In this document: positions 24,474-37,017 of the stretch, piece by piece | Layout: the number at the start of each line of letters is the position of its first letter | How positions within the stretch are numbered: position 1 is the stretch's first letter | From: Anoplolepis gracilipes | Taxonomy: Eukaryota; Arthropoda; Insecta; Hymenoptera; Formicidae | Direction of reading: 5' to 3' | Length of the DNA: 64,000 bases | Assembly (NCBI RefSeq): GCF_047496725.1 | Contig: NC_132979.1 | Location: 4,109,501-4,173,500, forward strand | Notes under the pieces: model-generated | Database searches by the model: none | What the model was told of the DNA's origin: nothing | Seen by the model: only the letters and a program-made list of their open reading frames with translations | Program-made: the position numbers and the translations under genes

Positions 24474-27177
24474 AATTGGAATGAACATCCATGAAAAAGT
24501 CATCCCGATTCATCCGCATGCCGTTAAAAACGCCATCGCGTCGGATGAACAATTTGATGGCAATTCGCAACTCTGTAAACGCTCCACTTCCTCAGTGTAT
24601 GACATATGCGTATGCGCGTATATACGTGTGTACGACCACGTGCGTGTAGGACCACGGCGGGGTGCACTTTGGTGCTTGAATTTAGAGCCGATTAATAAAT
24701 AAGCTCCAGATGGGTCGCGACGATGGTAGTGAGCTCGGGAAACTGCGGGTAGACGGGGAAGCACAGCAAATATCAGGACAATTACGAGCAGGTGCAGCCG
24801 CGAGCGCAAGAGTCGACCGCGTCGCTTAAACTTCACTTAAATAAGCGCACGCGCACGTGTACGTATGCAGTCCCGCACGGTCTAGCTCGCAAGAATTTAT
24901 GCCGTTCGCCCTCGGCACTTCGAATTTATGTTAAGAACCACCTGCGCCAAACTAGCTGACTCCTGATACTTGTAAATCGCCGGGAAGACCTTTGCGCCGA
25001 CAGTAATTACTAATCTTTAATTGGCTTCAAAGCGCAGTACAGATCTTGCAAATATCTTCAACAACCGTAATAGAGTTTCATCCTTATACATTGCCGTCTA
25101 AGGATTGTCTATACGGAAAAGAATTTTTTATCACTATTCTCACGCATGTTACATTATAATCGAAGATACGTATTCGCGAACAAGCTTCTCTCTTATCGCT
25201 CTTGTTCAAGTAAATTATCTAAACATGCATCTCGAATATTTTAAATCTGTATATCACTTTTCAAAATCTATTCTCATAACGTTTACTTCATATGCAGAAT
25301 TTATAATTATTATTATTTTCTAAGTCTCACCCATAAAATCTAACAATCTCGAAGAAATAGATTTAATTAAACGAAAAATTGGAAAAAATTTACCTGTTAA
25401 TATGCAACTCATGTTTTATTACTTCAAATTGCTTATTATAATTCCGCTATTATATCTCCCGTGAAAGACAGCGAAGCATTAAGCTGCGAACATTTTCATT
25501 AATAACAGCGTCAAGTATAATGTCCCGGTAAATCGGATATAGAATGTACGACAGACAAGCGACGTGTGATGCGCTTTATTGCTCTTTCACGTGATAGATA
25601 TTATAATACGTAAACATATACGGTAAATTTTATCACAGTAAACGGGATTACGCGTGCACAATGCGTTATCGATTTAACCGGCGCGGAACGATCTTGTGCA
25701 ACGTTCGACGGTACCGGCTCGTCCAGCCGGGAACGGTACACAAAAAGGCGTGGTAATTTCATCGAACTCGTTATTCGCTACACTCAGCGGCCCTTGATTA
25801 GATTTCCACTTGAATCGAAAGCTTCTCGAGTAAAGTGCAGCGACAGACATGGCGGAACGAGTGTTCTGGCCGGCAAAATATTCCAAACCGCGCGCGAAAC
25901 CGACTTGCAACCGGAAAACAAATTGTCCGTCTTTCCCGTGCAAATAAAATTTGCGTAGTCAAAGTCGGCGCTTTAGCCGAGGAAGAAAAATATTCATGGA
26001 TAAAACTTTAACGGAACTCCCAAACTGGAAGATATGGAAATTTCGAGAGAGAAGTTTTTTCTTCGGCAAAGAAATAAGAGAGTTGTTATCATGGAAATTA
26101 ATTTTTGTAATTGTACACTGTGTGTAAGGTTTCAAAACGATAAAATACGAATCTTTTTAATGAAAAAGAAAAGGAAACTAATAATTATAATAATTGATCA
26201 TATATATATGATAATTATAATAAGCTCTCTGTCAATATTCTTCAAGTATCCTGTATTTTTATCCTGTGTGTCGCTCGCGTGACGCAAGTCGCGTTTAATT
26301 AACGAAATTCATTAAGCGAAGCGAATTCGTCGCACCAAGTCTAGGAAACTTTAAATGGAGGCAAATTGGTTCCGATCGGTGTTCACCATTCGGTATCGCG
26401 CGTTTCGCACGGGAAAGCGCGGTTAACACGCCGCGAGCGGCACGTGTTAATGACGTTCCAACTCTTTACTCGGTGCAGTTCATTCTCGCAGATTCGAGCA
26501 GATCCAGGTGAGACAAGCGGATCGAATCTCCCATTCGATTCACAGGACTTTCATCGGTTCCCTTGTTTGTCAGCCGTAATTCGTAATCAAGATCGATATT
26601 TCTCGCTGATCGTTGCGATCGTGTATGCGTTTAACGCGTGCGCGTGCAATACGACGCAGCCGACGTCATTGCGAAACTATCAGGTCGTAATTAACCCGTT
26701 CGTTGAAGCGAGCGCGTGCGAAAAAAAGGGCGTTGATCAGACTATAGTATGAACGGCCTTTATAATGGCTGGCAGTTTCCGTCTCTCGTAATTGGCTGCC
26801 GGCGGAAAACGGTAGTAGAGTCTGTTTTACTCTCGAAATTCGACCCTATTCTGCGAAACCGCCAGCATTTGTGTCTATCGTTATCTTTGCGGGGGCGACA
26901 ACTTTGCATTTATGAGGCTGCGAGGCGCGTGAAATCGCACGATAAAGAGTTCTAGACCCCCAGTAGGGGCTGTTTATACCTTCTAATCCTATGTTTCATG
27001 ATAATTGCTTTATTAATGCTGCATAATGCGCAGAACAGATATAGATACATATCAAATTGCGAAAATTAAAAGATTATCTGTACAATTAATAACGACAAGC
27101 TACAATTATTCAGGATTGATTCAATGTGCTGTGAGAAATGAATATAAATAATATATGAGCGACCCTTGATAGAGTAA
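24474..27177. other. Mixed non-coding stretch with CpG-rich blocks
   Basis: CpG-rich blocks at about 24480-24960, 25640-25960 and 26280-26960 alternate with AT-rich DNA. The longest frame (plus 26366-26752, 128 codons) shows no recognised domain. TTAACCC near 26692 looks like a piggyBac end but has no partner. From 26960 on the sequence is AT-rich and leads into the palindrome. Confidence 0.35.
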
Positions 27178-27297
27178 TATTGTTCAATTATTATTTCGCA
27201 TCATATATAATGTTTTATTGAAACGTTAAATAATTGTAAAATTATTTAACGTTTCAATAAAACATTATATATGATGCGAAATAATAATTGAACAATA
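27178..27297. repeat. Perfect 58-bp-arm palindrome with 4-nt loop
   Basis: The left arm (27178-27235) and right arm (27240-27297) are exact reverse complements over all 58 positions, separated by GTAA. The first mismatch is immediately outside (A opposite A at 27177/27298). The arms are AT-rich but of complex sequence, with words such as TTTCGCATC and AAACGTTAAA, so this is not simple repeat. Transcribed, it would form a continuous 58-bp hairpin. It could be a very recent inverted duplication, a foldback element, a hairpin RNA source or an assembly or library artefact. The sequence alone does not decide. Confidence 0.97.
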
Positions 27298-30200
27298 ATA
27301 ACAATAAAATATGAAGACAAATAATAATAATAGATTTGACATCCATTTCACAGAGTATGTAATACAAATATAAAATGTTGTATTTTATTAATTTTATTAT
27401 TATTAACACATTTATTATATTAACGTAACTGCGACTTCACTTCGAAACGATTACAATGTACAAGCTAAGGCTATGGTGTAGTTAATGATTCAAGTTAATT
27501 TCTTCCTTCTAAACCCTTGTACACGGGAGCACAGTATCGCATTTAGTGTGAATAATGAGACACCACTGCACATTCAATTAAACAAGCTATCGTCTAATAT
27601 ATTCTATAGAAACCAGGAGCAACTACATTCTGATGACCGACGGTGTCACGGACAAGATGAAGGATACAAATTCCTTAATCGTTCATCGTCAAAGTTTGTT
27701 AAGATCGGTCGGTGTAATAGACAGTTCGATACTTCGAGTATCGCTGAAGTATTGTTATAGATTCGTCCGCTGATGATAAAGACGCTTTTACAACTCGGTA
27801 CTAATTAACCGTAACGCAGCAAGTATGATGGAGGTCGGTTATCAAAGGGTCACAGTTTTAACATGTCATCCATCAGAGACAAGTTAACGAGCTTCGATCG
27901 AGAAGCACGTGGTAAACTAAATCTACGCGATAATTTCTAAAATAAAAAATTTAATCTACAAACTAAACTTGCCGAGAGTGAGAAAAAAACTTGAAATGCT
28001 CAAGATGCTTCTACAGTTATGTCAAGTAAACTTGTATTATTAAAGCATATCATAAATTTTCGAACACAGTGTGTTGAATATTCTTTGCAATAAAATATAT
28101 TACTTAACGTTATTCTTATATATTTTTTTCGTTCAGTCTCGCTTAAATCCTGCATCAATTATTTTAAAGAAAGTAAGTATTTCAGCAGGGTAGACTTTTC
28201 TTGTGATAAATAAAAGAACGAAAATAAAAAAAAGAATGGAAGAGACTGTTGATTTTATGACTTATTATCTGCATTTTCAGTCCAAAATTCCAAGAATATA
28301 TTTTCTTGGTACAACAATGTAATTAAGTCAAAGCCTCCATTTATACATATAGTAAATGTACGCGCTTTTATGAAAATTATTAATTTAATGCGATAATAGC
28401 CAATGAAATGTGTAAACATGCTCACGAATGTAAATTTCGTTGCGTTGCTTGTTAATCGCGATGTAACGTATAAGTTAATACATGTATTGATTATTTATTC
28501 AGACATTCGAAAATGTTATTATGTATCACAGAATTACGTAACAATATTTGCCGCTTTCTCAGAATAAAAATAAAATATAAATGATATTATAAAAAACCTC
28601 CAATCAATGTCAATGTATGATTTTTTGTTATTTATTACCTTTTATCTACCTTTCTTATTGTCAGTGCTTGATTTTTTACAATAATATAATAAAAGGGATT
28701 ATTTGAACTTTATAGTAAATATATATAAGAATTACAATTTTTCGCTATTATTAAAAAAGTTTTGTAAAATAATATTTTGAAAAATATGAACAGAAAACAA
28801 TATTTATTATATTTGCTCTATTTTAATTGTTAGTAATTAGTAATTATCAATTAACAATTGTCTGTAGTTTTTCATTTGTGATTATGTATACATGTATATA
28901 TAATAATACGCTCTGACAATGAATGAAATATGCATAGATCCAGAGACAATAGAATACGTTACCAATTACTGTACGTTAATGACATCGAGGTGTTTTCGAG
29001 TTTGATGTGAAAACTATAGAAACCAAAATTCACGCTTGCGTGATATGTCATTTTACGCAACGTGGCATACATCGAGTCGCATAACCCCATTGTCGAAAAC
29101 TTTTCTCTCTCTCTCTCTTTCCACTTGCCCATTTACTCAAAGTGCAACAGATAACGAACAAAGCATAAACTTAGTTTATGTGCAAACCTGTTTAATGTAT
29201 ATAAACTTAGGTGGATATGTGACAAACTAATTATAAGTTTCGCCGCCGCCAATGTCCAAAATAATACAAGCGTGTACGCATTTGGATGAGATAATCTGTG
29301 ATATTCTTCTTTCGATGAAAAGTTTCTCTTTCGCAGCTCAAATATAGACATTTTACTTACGCTGGAATGTAGTCAATTTTTTTAAGAATTAAAAAAAATT
29401 TGTTTAAAGAGAATTTCTCGCAGTGGATGCGTGTGTGTGTAGAATGCAAATTTATCAACGTGTTCTCATTCGCGCCAGCTTGAAACGCATCCACGGCGTT
29501 GCGAATTCATCAATGTCGTTTGCTCACGATACGTGTAGCGCGACGATGACTCTTGTTGCCGAATCAACCACCAGAGCTTAAATCTTTTTCACGACACGGT
29601 CACGCTTCGCTCACTTTTAGAGGCAGGGGTCGATCGCGTGTCACGACACGGTCGCGTGCAGGTTTTTTCGGTTCGTGAAAAATAAACGTACAAGATGGGA
29701 TCTTCCTGCCCGCTGTTTTTGTCTATCGCGATATTTATCGATGCGTAAAATCGACGTGAACAGCGTCGAAGAGCGTGTGTTCGACGTTCGTAGACGCGCG
29801 TAATGAGAAGCAACGACGAGACATTATTCCGCGGAAAATTATCACTACGAGATCACGTCGGGACGCAGGTTACAGTTTAATCGACGTGTAAACATTTAAT
29901 TGGAATTTAAGCATATTTAATTCATATATTTGTAGTGATATATTTTACCTGAAATAAAAATACTAAAGAATAATAATACACGTGTGTATTTCTGTTTTAA
30001 ATGTGCATCCTGCATGTTAACACATTTATATTTATCTTGTGTAGTGAATTGGAAAAGAATATAGTTAACAAGTTAAAAGATAATTGCGTATAATTGCTAT
30101 CTGGTAGCATGCATAAGTTTACGAGTCAGGAATTAATTGCATTCTTTCAAAATAAGCCGCATGCCTGGCTGTTAAAGAAGAAGAAAGTAGAAACGACTGC

Positions 30201-30320
30201 ACATAAAGCAAGCGAAAACAATCAGACATTGCGCAAGTATAGAGAAAATGTAAAAAAAGAACTCGCGAAAAACCCGACATAAATCTCATTTACGGGGAAA
30301 TGAATAAGAGCGGTAGATGG
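27298..30320. other. AT-rich stretch, CpG-richer towards its end
   Basis: AT-rich from 27298 to about 28960, with TAAT/ATTA-dense sequence (for example 28829-28862, where TAATTAGTAATTA occurs). It becomes CpG-richer at 29440-29880. Open frames do not exceed 91 codons and show no domain. No transposon end recognised. Confidence 0.35.
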
Positions 30321-30326
30321 AAAGAA

Positions 30327-30384
<58 letters not shown>

Positions 30385-30391
30385 AGGAAGG
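30321..30391. repeat. (GA)n purine tract
   Basis: About 70 bases consisting only of A and G, with an (AG)n core at roughly 30333-30366 and AAAG interruptions on both sides. Pure purine mirror-like tracts of this type can adopt triplex structures. Here it is simply a microsatellite in non-coding DNA. Confidence 0.95.
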
Positions 30392-31985
30392 CATAAAGAT
30401 TTATCGCGCATTCAGGTGTCGAGTGTAACCCGTGAAAGGATATAAAATCTCGTGTAATTGCTTGCTTCGAGAGTGCTGCGCGAGATGCAGTAAAATGTGA
30501 TTATTAACGGGGTGGTTCCTGAACCATGTAATCCCTACGGTAAAGAAACGCACGATAAAATACTCATGTTAATCAATATTTCTCCAAGTTATTTCCTAAA
30601 AAAAACGAATCTTCCAAAATTATTAATCGTTTAACCATAAACTCATTAAATTCCGCCACGGCAGTATCTTTTTACCCGACATGTTATCCTATCCGTTAAC
30701 AGCCACAAATTTTCTTAATTAATTTTTTTAATGCACGCGGATCCGATGTTTCCTACACAAGAGAATCCGGAATTTATGAGGGCCAGTAATAGGGAGAAAG
30801 GAATGCAGAAGCACAAATGGTTTCACATAGCATCGTATGCGGGTACCTACTCATTTCTACAACTGATTTATAGCAGATGTGAAGAAGCTTGTACATTACA
30901 AAATTTTTCAACATTTTCACTTGCCTAGTATCGATTTAATGTAATTTTTCACATTTTTTTTCTCAAACCTAAATGTTTATTTCTTAAAAACGGAGCTTGA
31001 ACGTTACAAAATTTCCCATAATCTTGATTTCGTTTTAAATATGAATTTAAAGCAGTTTGGAAATAATTTGTTGCGTTAAAAACATTCGAATATTTTTCTT
31101 GTATCGACAGAATATTGGTTTTTAAAAGAATGTTCCTCCATCAACTTTAACGGATAGCTGAAAGGTGATACGGTAGACGTTAATTGTAACTTTGGTTCTT
31201 CCTGCCGAATCGTTCTCTGTCGTTACAAGCGCTTCTACATCCCGTCGCCACCGGCTGTGTTTAACCCTTCGTTCACGTCCCCCATCCTCCGCTGTTCGAA
31301 AAGTAGCAAACCGGAGTTGGGGACCGGTCTTATTTAAGCTCTCTGTTTTATCACTCCGCCCTAACACGTATATCTATCTCATCTTTCGTTGAATTTCCGA
31401 TCCCCGTACGACTAGTCGAGTTTCTATTGCGCGTGAATTCCTTGATTTTCCACTTTAAACTCACGAAGGTATGTTAGCGTTACGCGATTTTTCAATTATA
31501 CCAACTCTATCTACGTGAACATGGAAGACAGTATATAATTAAAATCTTTCTATAAAAAGTACAAGAAAAAGTCGGTTAACAACGATAAGTTGCCTTGTTA
31601 TTCAGAAATAGAATATATCACAATATATAACTATGATTACGTAAAATATAATATAATATTTGTAAGGGTACATATCAATGTCAAATGTTATAACTATGTC
31701 AAGATTTTCTTTCTATATAAACCGTAAATCTACCCTCACTGACGTAACCCTCGAGTTATCGATATTATCGGTGACGTTATCGTTTTCAATCACTCGCTCG
31801 AAATGCAAGGTCGCGTTATGCATGATGGAAAAAGGCATCTCGGCGTTGCAAATATACTCTTTTTAAATCGCGAGATCGGAAATTTTTCGTGCCTTTCTAT
31901 AGAATTTGTCTCACCTAGAGGTGAAAGCTAACCGTGTGTATTGAATCGTTCGCTCGAGCTCTGATTTCTGTGGTCGCTCGGGATC
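30392..31985. other. Mixed non-coding stretch
   Basis: Mixed sequence with a small CpG-rich block near 31180-31440. Open frames are at most 81 codons (minus 31122-31367), with a 66-codon antisense partner. TTAACCC at 31262 resembles a piggyBac end but lacks the inverted partner and second TTAA. Nothing else recognised. Confidence 0.35.
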
Positions 31986-32007
31986 AAAAAAAAAAAAAAA
32001 AAAAAAA
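31986..32007. repeat. A22 homopolymer
   Basis: Twenty-two consecutive A residues. It generates a poly-Phe stretch in the antisense open frame at 31928-32245, which I therefore reject as a gene. Confidence 0.95.
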
Positions 32008-33579
32008 GAAAACAAATTGAAAAAAATCGTCGAACGGCGTATGTACACAAGTTATATCCGTGCGCCGAAAAACCTGTAACGCAACGTGTCATTTCGTAAT
32101 GTGTATGTACAGAACGCATGCAGGACGACGACGACGCGGCGGCGATGGCTGATTTTTGTTTGCGTTTTAATTCTTTTTCCAGCCATACCGATGAATCGAG
32201 AAAAAGAGAGAGAGAGCGAAAAGAGATATCGCGTATGAAAATCATCGCATTCGTTTCATGTTATCTCATTCGCGAGCGTTGGACCGCGAATTTCATTTGT
32301 CAAGGTAGAAATATTCTTCTTTTTCGGAATAAAAAAAATACGCCCAAAGAGAAAAAAACTAGCACTGTTACGTCCTACTTCTACGTTCCCTTGTTTCGCT
32401 AGATTAATCACCAGATATCGAAAAATTCACTACAAAAAGAATGAGGAATATTTACTTAAATAAATTCTCTAATAATATCTGTATCTGATTATTTCATATG
32501 TGATTTATCGAATGTAGAAATTATTGAAGCGAAAAGGCAACAACAATATATTCGATCGTCGAATTGAAAATCAATTTACGCGGTATCTCAACTCGTATTT
32601 TGGTTTATTCATCATGCAATCCAAATACGAGCTGTTAAGGCAGTTGTGCGCCGAAACCATTTTGCATAATGAGTTGCAATGATAACATTACGGATGATAA
32701 CATTACGGATGCAGACGAGATAGCGGGTGTATAGTAGAGATGGTTGCATTACCGATTGAAGAAACTGAAACAGATTGGAAATTGGTGGCTCATTACGAAT
32801 GCGAAACTAATATATTACGCACTCGAAGAAATTAGAGGGAACTTTTATTAGATGGGAACCACGTAAATGTTATTAAACAATGAATTACGATACCGATTCG
32901 ATAGCAGGAAGGAGAAGCTGCAAACAGCGCGCGAGAGAGCAAATTGCAGATAAATCGCGTATCTTCTGATTGTTTCGCATTATGCACATTCTCGTAAATA
33001 TTCTCCTTTTGAAGGCGAATCGCCTTCGAACAAACCGACGCGGCACAAAAAGCTACGAAAGCCTGGTTAGAAAAAGAACGGCGAGAACCTTTGGCAATCG
33101 AGTCTGGAAAATCCCTCTCTTTAATGCTCGAACAATATGCAGACTGTTTACCTCCGGAATACATCCGATAATGGAGGACTCGGGAGCAATATGGTACAAG
33201 AAAAAAAGAGAGTCTGGTTTTTCTCTCTGCGGATCTTTCTATTTTTCCTTCCCTCTTTTTTCTGATAAACGCGAATCGCTTATACTTGTCTTAAAGGATT
33301 TTACAATCGCATTTAATAGAAATTCAACCTTACTATCCTTCTATCTTTCTTCGCCGTATTATGTATACAGAAAGATTATCTTCCGTGTATTTTATATTTC
33401 TTAAAGAAAATGAAAAAAAGACTTCTGAATAAAAAAAAGAGTTTATATCTCTTGCGGAATGACCAATAAACGCAAATAACGCAATCTTTGTTGAAGAGTA
33501 CTTAATGAAATATAATAGTGTAAAATAATAAAACTTATAGAAAAAAAGAATTAAAGAATATAGAAAAATTAATAAGTAA
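32008..33579. other. Mixed non-coding stretch
   Basis: Contains a short (GAC)/(GCG) run near 32123-32142 and a 15-bp perfect tandem duplication at 32680-32711 (listed separately). Overlapping antisense open frames at 32832-33164 and 32970-33404 (110 and 144 codons) share no domain with anything I know. From 33400 the sequence is AT-rich. Confidence 0.35.
32680..32711. repeat. 15-bp tandem duplication
   Basis: The 15-base unit TGATAACATTACGGA occurs twice head to tail with no mismatch, followed by TG. It is probably a slippage or end-joining duplication. Confidence 0.9.
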
Positions 33580-33581
33580 TA

Positions 33582-34188
33582 TAGAGTGTCTACTTAAAAC
33601 TTGTAAAAAATTTCTTTAATTTTTCAGGTATTTTTGTTTAAAATTCCAAATATAAAGAGAATATTTTTAATACAATTTTTTCTCAAGTAATTTTTTTCTA
33701 TTACATATGTTTTCTCATGTTTTTCATTCATACAATTTAATTTGTTTAATTAATATTCTAATAATTTTTACACATTTTACGAACTTTTTGTAGAACTACA
33801 TATTATAGAATTTTCAAGCGCTTAAAATCTGATAAGAAAATTGTCAGCGCGAACTTAGCGTCTCATTGTTAGTTTGTCCCAAACCATTTTTTTGTTTAAT
33901 AGCCAGAACTATTTATGTTTAATCAAGCACTCTAAAACCATTAAAAATAAAGCTTAAACTGTCGACAATTAATTAGTTTCCACGAAGACGTCGGTTTTTA
34001 CGCACACGTGGCTGTTTACAATATGAGAACAAAATTATCAAAAAGAAAATTTTCAAAAAAATTCCCTGTGTGAATCTCAATAAAATTCCATAAAACTTCC
34101 CTTATTTTTCCAGATGGGACAAAAGAAATCCCTAGTAATTTCAGGTTTTTATATTTTTATCATATTTTTGCAGGGAGTAAACACTCTG
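33582..34188. mobile_element. Candidate TA-flanked non-autonomous DNA element, ~607 bp
   Basis: The left end TAGAGTGTCTACT and the right end (reverse complement CAGAGTGTTTACT) form a 13-bp imperfect inverted repeat. Both are bordered by TA (33580-33581 and 34189-34190). The interior is AT-rich with repeated TTTTCAGG-like words and no open frame. The end sequence reminds me of 'gagtgtct' repeats common in insect genomes, but I cannot confirm that without a search. The short ends make a chance pairing possible. Confidence 0.4.
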
Positions 34189-34190
34189 TA

Positions 34191-35673
34191 ACAATTAAAT
34201 AAAATATTTAATTACATCATGGAATTACCAAAAACAAAAAAACAGGAATAGTTTTTCATGCTTTCAGATCACGCGTCACGCGCGCATTTACCGCTTTAAA
34301 AACTTACGTAAGAAAAAATTTAAATGCGCGTCTCACACTGACGTTAATACGAAAGCAATCTTTCACGGTTCTAAATCTGGCGCAAATATATTTGTTATTC
34401 AACAGTATCGCTTGAAGGAAAGTTCCATTTCTACGGCTGATTTTTCCATGACACGTAACGGAAAGGGAAGGGTGGCAAAAACGTCACGACGCTAAAAATT
34501 CGACACGGTGCGAAGTGCACCGGCCGCCGGGAATGCCCGGTTGTCGGGGCCGATGATGGCCACAGGATGGATATTTCTCTCGCTCCATTGGGATCTGGAG
34601 GCGTCACTCGTCGCCAGATTTCCCGTGGCGATCGTACTTCATCCGAAATTACCTGCGAGCCACGTCCGGTTGATTCATCCAGATCTCTCTGGTCAGTCTG
34701 TAACGCGACTGCACAACTAATTGTAAGTTCAAGCAAGCATATTAACTATTTATAAATATTTGTAAACAACATTTGCCAGTTTCGCGTAGATAACTATAAC
34801 ATTTATGTAATATTATTCTGTGCATAATTAGCAATGTATGTATTCACATTATTAATATGTATATATAATAATTAATTAAGGTTTATAATACATTAATTAA
34901 TTGTTATCGAAGAACGTAAGCGTGAAAATTTGATTTAAATTTTTAATACATATGTACATATATGTTATATTTAATTAATTAATAAAAGATTCAAATAAAA
35001 GGCCAGTACTAAATTACATTCTAAATGGCTTAATTATTATTATTATATCATTTTAGTTTGCATAAAAGTAAAAAATCCAAAGTAAAAAAGCTAAGACGAG
35101 ATTATAAGAAGTGTATTACGGCATCCACGTGGAATGAAAACGAATGCAACGGTGACGCGCATTCTCCATCTTTATTTCTCGGAAAAGGTTTCCCTTACTG
35201 TTCTCTCTTCCCGTCACAGCGTATCGAATATAACTGTGATTCATTATTGCTGGCCTCCTAATGCAAATGCGCAAATAAATATTTATTACGCCGCCACAAA
35301 GTTCTCGGGATATTAAGATTGCCTCGCGAAGATATTCCAAAGGAATTATTATGCAACATCTGACATTTTAAATTTAAATTTTACAAAGCATGACAAACGT
35401 CTCTCGGACATCGCGAAACTTTCTCGATGTCGGGAAGGTGAAACGCGCGCAATCTGTAAACATCGCGTTTTATTATGCCGCAGTCTTTTATTGCGCGTTG
35501 TTGAATTTATAAGACGTGGGAGACATCCGAATCGACGACGATCGCGCAACGACGTCCGTTTCCGGTGTGTACAACACACCCTGACCAGGATCTCGGCTGT
35601 GGACCTCGAGAGCCCTCTCTTCTCCAGGGAGCAACAAAGGAAACGGCAAGGAAGAAAAGTTTATCGCGTCGTG
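34191..35673. other. Mixed non-coding stretch
   Basis: CpG-rich at 34430-34720, with antisense overlapping frames of 101 and 70 codons and no recognised domain. Then AT-rich at 34730-35050, with three TTAATTAA-containing words at 34872, 34893 and 34971 (homeodomain-type palindromes, see findings). An octamer-like ATGCAAAT lies near 35262. Confidence 0.35.
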
Positions 35674-35693
35674 AAAAAAAAAAAAAAAAAAAA
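35674..35693. repeat. A20 homopolymer
   Basis: Twenty consecutive A residues in otherwise purine-rich, CpG-containing DNA. It produces a poly-Phe stretch in the 205-codon antisense open frame at 35488-36105. Confidence 0.95.
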
Positions 35694-36977
35694 GGAAGAT
35701 GCGGAAAAGTAGTAGCGATCGGAACGATCCGTTTCCACGGGGAATGGAAACGAAGCGGAAGCGGAAAAAAGTGTAGCGGGTACCGAATGCAGATGAATGG
35801 TCGATTCTTCCGATCAAATCGAATGGCTTCATCTTCGTGATGCAGCGGTCCCCGTGATAGCGAGATCGAATGAGAAAAGAAACCTGAACACTGTGCGAGA
35901 TGAGGTTACGAGTCCGCCTTATGTCTCTTGTGATTGAAAAAAAGAATAAAACAAATACACGAAACGATAACGTCTCTATTGCATTTCGAAAAGCACAGCG
36001 AATCTTATCGGTGTACAATATCAATAAATGACGATAAAAGCATAGATTTATCTTGAAAAAAAAAAGAGCATATCTTAAAGATAACCGTGCCGTATATATC
36101 GGCAAAATTTATCAACTTTATGATGCACTTTGATTCTGAAAGGCAGATAAAAGACCTGACGATGTTACAGGACATTTTACTACAAAGACTTTTATCATGC
36201 TACTCGAGATTCGCGCGAGTATCTGTGCGATAAAAAGATAAAAAAAATAAAGTACACAAAACATAGGAGCACAATGTCCGAAAGGTCAATAAATTTTAAC
36301 AAGGCACGCTAGATGAGAAACGCGGAAACAGAAACGAGGCCGCATGCGAATCGTCCGATTTTTCCCGGTCAATCCGCACCGGTTTTCGCAATGCATTTGC
36401 TCTTGATGCGTCGATATCGCGCGATGACAGAAAATGAACGACGGAAGCGATCGAAGTGTTCGGCATCGTTTGTAGATGTACCAGCGTATATCTGGAGCCG
36501 ATGATGAGAAGAAAGAAGAAAAATAAAGAAGAAGGACCGCGGCAACTTAATCAAGAAGAAACGAAAGGATCTCTCCACCTTTCGCATCTTACTTTTCGAT
36601 CCTGGCATACTTTCTGACGGAAAATAACGAATGATGCGGGGGTGAGGTTCAGAAGGGGGCAACAAGACTGGGGAGAGAAAAGAAGAAAAAGACAGTAATA
36701 ACAGCGAGCAAAGAGGGAAGACTCGTAAGAAATGAACCTGGCGCTGTGATCTAAGACGAACCATGGTGTACGCTATTCTCCTTCAAGATTCGCTATCATG
36801 TTCGTTACCTTCGCTTATCTTAAGCTGCTTTTCATCGATATCTTATCTAATCTATAATTTCTTTTCAATATTTCTTTCCTTCTAAATTGAATTTGTAATC
36901 GAGATTGCAGGTACCATAGTAATCACGACCGTGAAGATATCTTGTATAATTCTTACATAATGAAAATTGCTTGAAAA

Positions 36978-36981
<4 letters not shown>
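35694..36981. other. Purine-rich to mixed non-coding stretch
   Basis: Plus-strand purine-rich sequence (35694-36000 and 36480-36740), giving Phe/Ser/Arg-rich antisense frames of up to 205 codons. None has a domain I recognise. No other feature seen. Confidence 0.35.

Positions 36982-37014
<33 letters not shown>
36982..37014. repeat. (TA)n microsatellite
   Basis: Thirty-three bases of uninterrupted alternating T and A. Confidence 0.9.

Positions 37015-37017
<3 letters not shown>

Noticed and set aside
26690..26715. TTAACCCGTTCGTT as a piggyBac end
   Set aside because: No matching inverted end with TTAA nearby.
31258..31290. TTAACCCTTCGTT as a second piggyBac end
   Set aside because: No inverted partner or second TTAA found in the surrounding sequence.
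35488..36105. Longest open frame in the window (205 codons, minus)
   Set aside because: It contains a poly-Phe run encoded by the A20 tract and is Phe/Arg/Ser-biased because the plus strand is purine-rich; no domain recognised.
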